A DNA stretch of 64,000 nt, taken from positions 204,876 through 268,875 of the forward strand of contig JAQGEF010000005.1 in the NCBI GenBank assembly GCA_027854065.1, given 5' to 3'. Numbering within the stretch: the first letter of the stretch is position 1; every line of letters begins with the position of its first letter. Origin of the DNA: Polluticaenibacter yanchengensis (GTDB taxonomy: Bacteria > Bacteroidota > Bacteroidia > Chitinophagales > Chitinophagaceae). Shown piece by piece: positions 33,534 through 42,066 of this stretch. A program made the translations under genes and the position numbers. The notes beneath the pieces are model-generated. The model was not told the DNA's origin. It was given only the letters and a program-made list of their open reading frames with translations, and did not search any database.

Positions 33534-36257
33534 CTACCCTCTATTGCCCCTGTTATTTCCGCCCGAAGCCGCTTTACCACCAAACTTTTGCAAACGATAA
33601 TTAAACGACAGCATAAAGTATTGCGCCAGACGATTGCTTTGACTATCAGTAATAGTAGTAGCAGAAACCGTTCGGCTGATGCCTGTGTTTTCGTCCAACA
33701 AATCAAAAGCTTGTAAACGGACATTCGCGTTCTTGTTCATGAAACGGTATTCCGCATACACGTTGATGATAAACGGATTCCTGGACACGCCGAAACCGGT
33801 ATTGTACACTTTAGATAACTGGTATCCAAGAGTAAAATCCTTAAAAAAATAGTTCTTGCCATTCAGGCTCAACTGCGTGGTACGGGCAATATTATTCTGG
33901 TTATAAGTTTGGAACCTGGTGAGTGTATTGTAGTAGGTATAACTACCGGAAAGACTTAGATCCACCACATCCTGTATATCCAAACGGAACATAGCATTCG
34001 GTCGGATATTCCAGTTTTCTCCTTTGTTTTTAAAATTGTCCGTATAGGAAATATTGTTATCGTAAGTGGTGTTGATGCCAAAGCGCAAATTAAACATTTT
34101 ATTGTGCAACGGAATGCTGACACCCGTATTAAATGTCAGGCGATAAAAGCCATCAGCATTTAAATAAGTCGTGGTACGGCCTGTACCCGAAGTATTATTC
34201 AGGCGGTTCACCACTACTTTATCATTGATGATATTCGTGGTAAAATTAGCAAAATAGTTAGCACCCGTTTTACGGTTATTGAATGAATAACGCAGGTCCA
34301 AGGTTTGGTTACGCTCCGGGCTCAACTCCGCGTTACCAATCACCACATTATTTAAATTGCTGCTATCCGCAATAGGTTGTAACTGGTTATAGGTTGGCTG
34401 TGTGCTGCGGGCATCATAATTCGCCGTCAGTGTACTGTTTTTATTGAATTTGTACACAAAACGCGCATTAGGCAGCCATACATTATTGCTGTAACGCACT
34501 TCCGTATTCTTAGAAATATTGATACCTTCCATACTAACCGGCTGTGCCAGGTAACCAACCACATAATTAAAATTGCCCTGCTGACCTTTCAGGTTCATAC
34601 CGATCCGGTTGGTGGTAAAATTATAATCGAAATAGTTTGTCTGGTTCTGGTTCATTTCCAACTGACCGTTATTCAGAACATTAAAAACTTCCTTATCGTT
34701 ATTGTTTACCGTATTGCTGTATTCATAACGCAACTCCAGCATGGCATTAGCGCCCGCTTTAGAAAACAAAGGTTCCACATAAGAAAGTTTCGCTTCCTTC
34801 TTAATAGAATTATTCAGCCCCTCGCTTAATAAATTCTGTATGGTATCCTGTATCGCAGGCGGAATATAAGTAGAATCAATATTGATATAATGGTTGTAAT
34901 TGGTACCGTCGTTATTACTGTTGTTTTGTGTGAAGCTTAATACAGTATTAAGGTTACGGCCGTTGTGGCCAAACTTTTTATTAAAGATAACATCCGTACC
35001 AAAATTCGCACCATTGTTATGGCCACGGTTCATACTCTCCCTGTTGGTGTAGTATAGATCTCTGACAATATCCGACAAACTCGCACTGTTGTTTCTGCCC
35101 GTATTTATGGAGTAATAAGGCGTCAGTTTCAGGAACATGCTGCTGTCTATCTGGTATTCCCAGTTCAGGTTCACCCGGTGATTGCTGGAATTAGTTTTGG
35201 ACTCTCTCATGGAATTGGTTGTCCTGATCTTATCAGGGTCAATATCTTCCGCGAACGTAGTCGTTGAGGTATTATTACGCCTGTTAGAAAAACTATAGCT
35301 GCCATACACCACATGTTTTTCGTTAAACTTATGGCGCATATTAAATCCTAAGGAATTGCTGACCGTAAAACCATTCGCCCCTACATTATTGCCCTGGGAC
35401 ATTGCGCCACCTCTCCCACCGGAAAAGTTGAATGCATTCGTATTGGCATTATTGGAATTGGCCAGGAAAGAAAACTGGTTGTCATCTTTGAATTTATTAC
35501 CATTCACGCTGATACCATACCGTTCCCGTGAACCACCTGAAACAGTCGCATTACCAAATGTACCTTTATTCTTATCCTTTTTAATGTTAATGTTGATAAT
35601 GGTTTCCGGCTCTCCGGATTTAATACCCGTCAGGTTTGCCTGTTCCCCATAATCCTCTATAAACTGGATATTGGCAATAATATCAGCAGGCAGGTTTTGT
35701 GTGGCCGTTTGTAAATCACCACCGAAAAACTCTTTACCGTTTACCCTTATCTTGGTTACCTTTTTGCCTTGAGAAGAGATATTACCATCTTTATCTACTT
35801 CTACCCCGGGAATCTTTTTAATCACATCTTCCACCGGTGCACCTTCCCTGTAATTAAATGCGCTGACATTGTACTGCACGGTATCCTCCATGGTCTTAAC
35901 CGCCATCGTAGAAGTCACCACCACATCATCCAGTTCGGAATCTTCGTTGCGCAGGTAAATAGTATCAAACGGAAAATGAGTAAGACTGTCAGCCAGGACA
36001 AATTTTAACTGGGCTAACTTGTAACCCATTGACGAAATTTCCAGGATGCTGCTACCGGCATAAAAGGTACTGAACTTAAAATAACCAAAATCGTTGGACA
36101 ACTGCATCAGGCTGTCTTTACCCATACGCAGTTTTACAGTGGCAGATGCAACTTTAAAACCTGTTGAATCAGCTATATATCCGTCAACTGTTTTTTGTGT
36201 CTGGGCACTCAAAAATATACACGAAAAGATAGCAGCAATAAATAAAAATAATCTCAT
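33534..36257 (-). CDS. Outer-membrane beta-barrel protein (TonB receptor-like)
   Basis: This 907-residue protein carries a signal peptide ending near FLSAQ (residue 19). A carboxypeptidase-regulatory-like domain follows (about 23-100, VDGYIADSTGFKVASATVKL), then a plug-like domain (about 118-225: REGAPVEDVIKKIPGVEVDK, IRVNGKEFFGGDLQTATQN). A long barrel domain of the outer-membrane-beta-barrel family takes up most of the length. The C-terminus is rich in Gly and Asn (FGGKAASGGNNRGNRG). Such proteins are TonB-dependent-like but lack a SusD partner; the substrate is unknown. It is a single gene, divergent from rmuC. Confidence 0.88.
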   Translation of the reverse strand: MRLFLFIAAIFSCIFLSAQTQKTVDGYIADSTGFKVASATVKLRMGKDSLMQLSNDFGYFKFSTFYAGSSILEISSMGYKLAQLKFVLADSLTHFPFDTIYLRNEDSELDDVVVTSTMAVKTMEDTVQYNVSAFNYREGAPVEDVIKKIPGVEVDKDGNISSQGKKVTKIRVNGKEFFGGDLQTATQNLPADIIANIQFIEDYGEQANLTGIKSGEPETIININIKKDKNKGTFGNATVSGGSRERYGISVNGNKFKDDNQFSFLANSNNANTNAFNFSGGRGGAMSQGNNVGANGFTVSNSLGFNMRHKFNEKHVVYGSYSFSNRRNNTSTTTFAEDIDPDKIRTTNSMRESKTNSSNHRVNLNWEYQIDSSMFLKLTPYYSINTGRNNSASLSDIVRDLYYTNRESMNRGHNNGANFGTDVIFNKKFGHNGRNLNTVLSFTQNNSNNDGTNYNHYINIDSTYIPPAIQDTIQNLLSEGLNNSIKKEAKLSYVEPLFSKAGANAMLELRYEYSNTVNNNDKEVFNVLNNGQLEMNQNQTNYFDYNFTTNRIGMNLKGQQGNFNYVVGYLAQPVSMEGINISKNTEVRYSNNVWLPNARFVYKFNKNSTLTANYDARSTQPTYNQLQPIADSSNLNNVVIGNAELSPERNQTLDLRYSFNNRKTGANYFANFTTNIINDKVVVNRLNNTSGTGRTTTYLNADGFYRLTFNTGVSIPLHNKMFNLRFGINTTYDNNISYTDNFKNKGENWNIRPNAMFRLDIQDVVDLSLSGSYTYYNTLTRFQTYNQNNIARTTQLSLNGKNYFFKDFTLGYQLSKVYNTGFGVSRNPFIINVYAEYRFMNKNANVRLQAFDLLDENTGISRTVSATTITDSQSNRLAQYFMLSFNYRLQKFGGKAASGGNNRGNRG

Positions 36258-36400
36258 AGTTTATCCGGTAACCAATTATCTGGAACAAATAACAAACAAT
36301 AGAATTCAAATAATAAGACGACAAAAATATAAAAGTCATTTATGAATGCAGATAGCAAAATACTAATTAATTTAGCAAGGCAGAATAATTCTACCGTTTT

Positions 36401-37975
36401 ATGAAAGAAATGAATACGATACTTCCCTTTGCCATCATTTTTATAGCCATTATTATAATTCTACTAATTGTATATTTTTTAAATAAACGGCAGACAAAGC
36501 TATTACAATTGTATAATCTTGAATTATTGAAAGTAAATGAATATGAAATTCTAATAAATCAAAAAAGAAAAGAAAATGAATTATTAACAACCGACAATCA
36601 AAACGCAAAAAATGAAAACAGTGCCCTTAACAAAGAATTAACGGAAATAAAACAGGTTGTCTTGTTAAAAAGCAAGGAGATCGAATACCTGGAACAGCAA
36701 AATTCAGATCTGCAATCCGGTATTGATGAAGAAATAGCCATTAACAAACAGAATATTTCCGAAAAACAATCATTACAGAAAAGCAATCATCATCTGGAAT
36801 GGCAATTGCAATCGTTGCAGGCTATTAATGAGACAATCAGCAGCAAACTGCAATCCATAAACGAGGAATTCAAAACAACCCGGCAACTGTTATCTAAAAC
36901 GGAAAATTTACTGGCAGAACAAAATGCCAGGAATAATGCACTGCAATATCAACTGGCAGAGCAAAAGCAACATTTCGAAAATTTGCAGGCCCAGAATAAA
37001 ATACATTTCACCCAATTGGCCCAGGACATCCTGGACAATAAAAAGCAACAGATTACCGAACATAATGCCCAAAATATCCAGGGCATTCTCAATCCGCTGA
37101 AAGAGGACATTGTCGCATTTAAGCAAAAAGTGGAAGAAACTTATGACAAAGAATCCAAAGAACGCTTTACGCTGGAGGCCCGTGTAAAGGACCTTATAGA
37201 ACACACGAACAGCATTAGTAAGGAAGCCAGCAACCTGGCCAATGCTTTAAAAAACCAGGTAAAGACCCAGGGTAACTGGGGTGAAGTGATTCTGGAGAAT
37301 ATACTGGAATTATCAGGATTAAGTAAAGACAGGGAATACACGCTTCAACCAACTATTTACAATGAAGAAGGAAAGCAGCTGCGCCCGGATGTACTGGTAC
37401 ATTTACCGGATAACCGCAAGATCATTATAGATTCGAAAGTATCGCTGGTGGCTTATGATAAGTGGCATAACAGTGATATTGCTGAAATAAAAAACCAGGG
37501 ATTAAAAGAACATTTGCGTTCTGTTTATACCCATATTGACCTGTTAAGCAGTAAAAATTATGACAACCTGGAATCTGCACTGGACTTTACAATGCTGTTT
37601 ATACCTATTGAACCTGCCTATTTGCTGGCCATACAAAGTGATGTACAGCTTTGGCAATACGCTTACCAAAAACGGGTTTTATTAATTAGTCCAACCAATT
37701 TAATAGCTTGCCTGAAACTCATGAGTGACCTTTGGAACAGGGAGCAACAAAATAAAAATGCCATGGAAATCGTCAGACGTGGCGAACTGCTCTATGAAAA
37801 ATGCGTGTCTTTTGTATATTCGATGGAAGATATTGGCAAACACATAGAAAAAGCTGAAAATAGCTATAAGCAGGCCTTTAACCAGTTGCGCGACGGAAAC
37901 GGCAGCATTATCAGCCAGTCTAAAATCCTAAAAAGCCTAGGACTAAAATCACTAAAAAAGATGCCGGAAAACTAA
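36401..37975 (+). CDS. rmuC: DNA recombination protein RmuC
   Basis: This 524-residue protein starts with a membrane anchor (residues about 8-28), then a long coiled coil (about 35-200) rich in Glu, Gln and Asn. The RmuC nuclease-like domain follows: KTQGNWGEVILENILELSGL, then RPDVLVHLPDNRKIIIDSKV, whose D...DxK pattern fits a PD-(D/E)XK fold. RmuC limits inversions between repeats. In a region with many inverted repeats this may be relevant, but no direct link is shown. A second Met three codons in is an alternative start. Confidence 0.95.
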   Translation: MKEMNTILPFAIIFIAIIIILLIVYFLNKRQTKLLQLYNLELLKVNEYEILINQKRKENELLTTDNQNAKNENSALNKELTEIKQVVLLKSKEIEYLEQQNSDLQSGIDEEIAINKQNISEKQSLQKSNHHLEWQLQSLQAINETISSKLQSINEEFKTTRQLLSKTENLLAEQNARNNALQYQLAEQKQHFENLQAQNKIHFTQLAQDILDNKKQQITEHNAQNIQGILNPLKEDIVAFKQKVEETYDKESKERFTLEARVKDLIEHTNSISKEASNLANALKNQVKTQGNWGEVILENILELSGLSKDREYTLQPTIYNEEGKQLRPDVLVHLPDNRKIIIDSKVSLVAYDKWHNSDIAEIKNQGLKEHLRSVYTHIDLLSSKNYDNLESALDFTMLFIPIEPAYLLAIQSDVQLWQYAYQKRVLLISPTNLIACLKLMSDLWNREQQNKNAMEIVRRGELLYEKCVSFVYSMEDIGKHIEKAENSYKQAFNQLRDGNGSIISQSKILKSLGLKSLKKMPEN

Positions 37976-38061
37976 GCAGGACATAAAAGAGGATCGTTAA
38001 AAAATTACTACGCATTTCCATCATTTTATATTTTTATTTATTAAGCCGGCAATGGGATTAC

Positions 38062-38107
38062 TATTTAACATCGTTGTGTCACTCACTGCAACCACAGTAC
38101 TACTATC
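38062..38107 (+). repeat. Dispersed ~48-bp repeat, copy 3 (TTGTGTCACTC family)
   Basis: It reads ATCGTTGTGTCACTCACTGC and then AACCACAGTACTACTATC, close to copies at 783 and 8297. Unlike those two, it has no adjacent GTCATTCTGAG element. Confidence 0.65.
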
Positions 38108-38337
38108 TATCAAAAGTAATGCCTGTGTTTGAAATATTCTTCAAACAGTTGGGTCTATTGTTTATACATAAAGCGATTGCATAAGAATAATGTGAAAATA
38201 CTCTATGCTATAGCAATAGGTTCAGGAGGTTTCACCGTCCAATTAATGTCAGCATTGTCAATATCATCTACTGTTGATGCAGGCAATTAGAGAAAGCTTA
38301 ATAAATAAGGCTGCTTAATAGAATTACCAGTGATAAA

Positions 38338-38502
38338 GGGCTGCGGCATGCGTTGGTGGCGAGGCACGAGCCAGTGTATTTTTTCAGGATAAAACAGGAC
38401 CATCCTGTTATTTAAAGTAACTCCTGAAAAATACACCAAGCGTAGCGGCGCCATAAGCTCGCCGGTGTACCGCTTGGTATATTTTATAAAGCTGACAGCC
38501 CA
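38338..38502 (-). repeat. GC-rich intergenic element, copy 5 (with hairpin insert)
   Basis: It runs from GGGCTGCGGCATGCGTTGG to GACAGCCCA. The centre carries a long inverted repeat, GTGTATTTTTTCAGGA (38374-38389) with TCCTGAAAAATACAC (38422-38436). The closest relative is the copy at 46811-46973. Confidence 0.75.
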
Positions 38503-38538
38503 TAATAAACAACTATTAAAAACTAATAAAACTAAAGA

Positions 38539-40965
38539 ATGAAACAGCTTCCTAGTTACAAATGGCTTTATGCCGGATTACTTTTTGCAGGGTTGCAAAC
38601 ACAGGGTATTGCCCAGGATAATTCCAGGTACCAGGTACCGCCTTCCGAAATTTCGGATGTAATACTGGCAAAGGGTTCCCCGGGTGTTTTATTTAGTGAC
38701 GATGGAAACTGGATGGTCTTTCTGGAGCGTGATGCATTTCCCGGTGTTGCAGAACTGGCTTTGCCTGAACTGAGAATAGCCGGCTTAAGAATTACCCCTA
38801 CTAATTTTACCAGTAGCCGGAACCGGTACATTAATAAAGTTTGGATCAAAAATGTAAAAACGAACCAGGAGGTTACCCTAAAAGGCTTACCTGCAAATGC
38901 TTTGATTGACAATATGGGTTTTAATCCCAGCCAGAATAAGATCAGCTTTACTGTTACCAACGAAACAGCTTCTGACTTATATACCGCTCCTTTAAGTACG
39001 GGTATAGCTACTAAAGTAAATAAAACCAGGCTGAACCTGATCATGAACAGCTACAGCTGGCTGAATGATCAAACCATCCTTTATTATGGCATAGTGAAAC
39101 CTGCGATTGCCGCACCAAAAGCACCGGCAGCACCGGTTGGCCCTACCATACAGGAAAGTTACGGCTCTCAGGCACCTGCACGTACTTACCAGGACATGAT
39201 AAAATCTGCTTACGATGAGCAGCTATTTGAATTTTACGGTACCACACAATTAATAAAAAATACCGGCGGTGTAGAAACATTGATCAACAAACCTGCCATT
39301 TACAGCAGTGTGAGAAAATCGCCGGACAAGCAATACTTATTAGTACGCACCATTCAAAAACCGTTTTCATACATAGTGCCTGCATCGGGTTTTCCATCCA
39401 GTACCTTTATTACGGATATCAACGGCAAAGTATTGAAAACATTAGCAAACAATCCTTCTTCAGAACAAACGCCGAGCGGCAGGGACAATATACAGAATGT
39501 ACCAAGAGGCTTTAGCTGGAGAAGTGATGAACCAAATACTGTAACCTGGGCAGTAGCGCTGGACAGCGGTTTAATTAAAAATAAAGCAGAATACCGCGAT
39601 GAAGTGCTGGCGTTAAAAGCACCTTTTACTGCCTCACCAACATCATTGGTAAAAACAAAAATGCGCTATCGTGGTATTAACTGGGGGGATGCAAAATTTG
39701 CCATTTTAAGCGAGGGACTGGCTGGTAAGCAAACCAATGTCACCAATATTTACAACCCGAGCACAGGTGAAGTGAAGGAACTGTTTACCCGGTCTACGAC
39801 AGACGCCTACTCTAATCCGGGAACGCCTGTTACGGTGCGCAATCAGTACAATATAGATGTGATCAAGACATTTAACAACGGACAAAGTATTTTGCTGCAG
39901 AACAATACAGGAAGTTCACCGAAAGGCGATTACCCTTTCCTGGTATCGCTGGACCTGAACAGCAAGAAAATTGATACACTCTGGAAATGTCCGGAGGGTT
40001 ATTATGAAACGATCACAAATATCGTAGACCCTGAAAACCTGACATTGATTACCAGGAAAGAAAGTACAACCGATGTCCCTAACTACTGGTTAAAAAATCT
40101 TAAAAAACGCATTGCGGATATCCAGTTGACCAACTTTAAGAACCCATATCCTCAACTGGAAGGTGTGAGTAAGGAAAAGATCAAATATAAACGTGCGGAC
40201 GGCATTGATCTGACCGGTGACCTGTATTTACCAAAAGGCTACGACGCTAAGAAAGACGGGCCTTTGCCGGTAATTATGTGGGCATACCCGCGCGAATATA
40301 ACAGCGCAAGTGATGCAGCGCAGGTACGTGGCAGTGAGCATCGTTTTACGCTGATGAGCTATGGCTCCCCTATTGCCTATGTTACCCAGGGTTACGCAGT
40401 ATTTAACAACGCAGAAATGCCTATTGTTGCTAAAAACGACTCCCTGAAACCAAACGATAATTTTATAGAGCAATTGCACCTGAATGCAGAAGCCGCTGTA
40501 AAAGTATTATCTGATATGGGCGTGGGCGATAAAAACCGCATGGCTGTTGGCGGCCATAGCTACGGTGCTTTTATGACCGCTCATTTACTGGCACATACCA
40601 ATTTGTTTAAAGCAGGTATTGCCCGCAGTGGTGCTTATAACAGAACACTGACACCATTTGGCTTCCAAAACGAAGACCGTACTTACTGGCAGGCCCCGAA
40701 ATTATATTACGACATGAGCCCTTTCAGCTATGCGAATAATATAAAAACACCATTATTAATGATTCATGGTGAAGCGGATAACAACTCGGGCACATTCCCT
40801 ATACAAAGCGACCGTTTCTTTAATGCCATTAAAGGTCACGGTGGTAATGTCCGTTTCGTATTGTTACCATATGAAAGCCACGGTTATGCCGCTAAAGAAA
40901 ACATATTACACATGCTTTGGGAACAATACCAATGGCTAGAAAAATATGTAAAGAACGCTAAATAA
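38539..40965 (+). CDS. Secreted S9-family serine peptidase (prolyl-oligopeptidase type)
   Basis: This 808-residue protein has a signal peptide ending near GIAQ (residue 25). It has a beta-propeller N-terminal half and a C-terminal alpha/beta hydrolase domain with the catalytic triad readable: S674 in GGHSYGAF, D747 in HGEADNNSG and H781 in YESHGYAA. Related Bacteroidota proteins are annotated as S9 peptidases of the glutamyl-endopeptidase-like group; the exact specificity is uncertain. It is a single gene followed by a terminator. Confidence 0.93.
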   Translation: MKQLPSYKWLYAGLLFAGLQTQGIAQDNSRYQVPPSEISDVILAKGSPGVLFSDDGNWMVFLERDAFPGVAELALPELRIAGLRITPTNFTSSRNRYINKVWIKNVKTNQEVTLKGLPANALIDNMGFNPSQNKISFTVTNETASDLYTAPLSTGIATKVNKTRLNLIMNSYSWLNDQTILYYGIVKPAIAAPKAPAAPVGPTIQESYGSQAPARTYQDMIKSAYDEQLFEFYGTTQLIKNTGGVETLINKPAIYSSVRKSPDKQYLLVRTIQKPFSYIVPASGFPSSTFITDINGKVLKTLANNPSSEQTPSGRDNIQNVPRGFSWRSDEPNTVTWAVALDSGLIKNKAEYRDEVLALKAPFTASPTSLVKTKMRYRGINWGDAKFAILSEGLAGKQTNVTNIYNPSTGEVKELFTRSTTDAYSNPGTPVTVRNQYNIDVIKTFNNGQSILLQNNTGSSPKGDYPFLVSLDLNSKKIDTLWKCPEGYYETITNIVDPENLTLITRKESTTDVPNYWLKNLKKRIADIQLTNFKNPYPQLEGVSKEKIKYKRADGIDLTGDLYLPKGYDAKKDGPLPVIMWAYPREYNSASDAAQVRGSEHRFTLMSYGSPIAYVTQGYAVFNNAEMPIVAKNDSLKPNDNFIEQLHLNAEAAVKVLSDMGVGDKNRMAVGGHSYGAFMTAHLLAHTNLFKAGIARSGAYNRTLTPFGFQNEDRTYWQAPKLYYDMSPFSYANNIKTPLLMIHGEADNNSGTFPIQSDRFFNAIKGHGGNVRFVLLPYESHGYAAKENILHMLWEQYQWLEKYVKNAK

Positions 40966-40993
40966 TACAGGGTCTTACCTGCACTTATAATAG

Positions 40994-41023
40994 AGCCGTA
41001 ACTAATGATAGTTACGGCTTTTA
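40994..41023 (+). terminator. Terminator after the S9 peptidase gene
   Basis: AGCCGTAACTA pairs perfectly with TAGTTACGGCT around ATGA, followed by TTTATG. Confidence 0.8.
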
Positions 41024-41032
41024 TGTTTAACC

Positions 41033-41062
41033 TTGCCGGATAAAATCTTTTCCCTATCTTGG
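41033..41062 (+). promoter_or_regulatory. Promoter of the ctlX gene
   Basis: TTG (41033-41035), 19-base spacer, TATCTTGG (41055-41062), 20 bases before the ATG at 41083. The open frame's first ATG (41059) falls within the -7 box, which argues for the later start. Confidence 0.55.
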
Positions 41063-41082
41063 CAACTATAAAAATTAAAACC

Positions 41083-41994
41083 ATGCAAACAACTTCCAAT
41101 ATATTAATGATTCGCCCGGTAGCTTTTGGATACAATGCGGAAACGGCCGTTAATAATGCGTTTCAGCAGCAAACAGAGCAAAATGGTGTTCAGGCAAATG
41201 CATTAAAGGAGTTTGATAATTTCGTCGAAATTTTAAGAAGCCACAATATTAATGTGACCGTTGTAGAAGATACTCAAAATCCACATACACCGGATTCCAT
41301 CTTTCCCAATAACTGGATCTCGTTTCATACCAACGGTACTGTTGTCTTATATCCTATGTTCGCAGCTAATCGCCGGTTAGAACGTCGCAGCGATATTATA
41401 GACCAGCTGAAAAAGCAATACAGCATCACAAATATTGTCGATTTCTCTCATTACGAATCGCAGGATAAATTCCTGGAAGGTACCGGCAGCATGGTGCTGG
41501 ACAGGGACAACCACATCGCTTATGCCTGTCTCTCCCCAAGAACTGATAAAAAATTACTGGAAGAATTTTGTACGGCTATCAATTATAAACCGGCGTATTT
41601 CCATGCGGTAGATAATTACAAAAATCCAATTTACCATACCAATGTGATGATGTGTGTGGCGGATAAGTACATTATCTTCTGCTATGAAACCATTGCCGAT
41701 TATAGTGAAAAGGAAGTATTGAACCGGTGGTTCAGCAATACCAATAAAACCATCATTCCTATTACATTAAAACAAGTGAATGCTTTTGCCGGCAATATGC
41801 TGCAGGTACAAAATATTCATGGCGAAAAGTTCTTAGTAATGAGTGACAGTGCTTATAATAGTTTAACTCATGAACAAATCCGTATTATAGAACAATTCAA
41901 CCCCATCATACATGCCCCGATTCCAACAATAGAAACAAATGGTGGTGGCAGTGTCCGTTGTATGATGGCCGAAGTTCATTTGCCACGGTTATAA
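41083..41994 (+). CDS. ctlX: CtlX-type citrulline/arginine-related hydrolase
   Basis: This protein has 303 residues from the preferred start. It belongs to the guanidine-modifying (arginine deiminase/amidinotransferase) superfamily. The N-terminus reads ILMIRPVAFGYN. DSIFPNNWISFH supplies substrate-binding acids, IYHTNVMM the catalytic histidine and GGGSVRCMMAEVHLP the catalytic Cys293. In Bacteroidota this family is called citrulline utilization hydrolase CtlX. No arginine or ornithine genes lie alongside, so the pathway is not evident. It is a single gene with its own promoter and terminator. Confidence 0.9.
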   Translation: MQTTSNILMIRPVAFGYNAETAVNNAFQQQTEQNGVQANALKEFDNFVEILRSHNINVTVVEDTQNPHTPDSIFPNNWISFHTNGTVVLYPMFAANRRLERRSDIIDQLKKQYSITNIVDFSHYESQDKFLEGTGSMVLDRDNHIAYACLSPRTDKKLLEEFCTAINYKPAYFHAVDNYKNPIYHTNVMMCVADKYIIFCYETIADYSEKEVLNRWFSNTNKTIIPITLKQVNAFAGNMLQVQNIHGEKFLVMSDSAYNSLTHEQIRIIEQFNPIIHAPIPTIETNGGGSVRCMMAEVHLPRL

Positions 41995-42005
41995 TTGCCA
42001 GTAGC

Positions 42006-42051
42006 CCCATTAAAAAAGCGTTCATTTTACAATGAACGCTTTTTTAATGGG
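42006..42051. terminator. Strong bidirectional terminator
   Basis: CCCATTAAAAAAGCGTTCATT pairs with AATGAACGCTTTTTTAATGGG around TTAC, an almost perfect 21-bp stem, between ctlX and the convergent PBP1A gene. Confidence 0.9.
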
Positions 42052-42066
42052 ATAAAACCATCCCCT

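Larger units (their letters stand above)
37976..38538. other. Gene-free stretch with two repeats
   Basis: These 563 bases contain the TTGTGTCACTC repeat (38062-38107) and the GC-rich element at 38338-38502. A short GTG-started frame near 38190 (33 codons) has no supporting signal. Confidence 0.7.

Noticed and set aside
38190-38290. Short GTG-started frame reading VKILYAIAIGSGGF
   Set aside because: It looks faintly like a glycosyltransferase start but is only about 33 codons, without a promoter, and ends at a stop; treated as chance.
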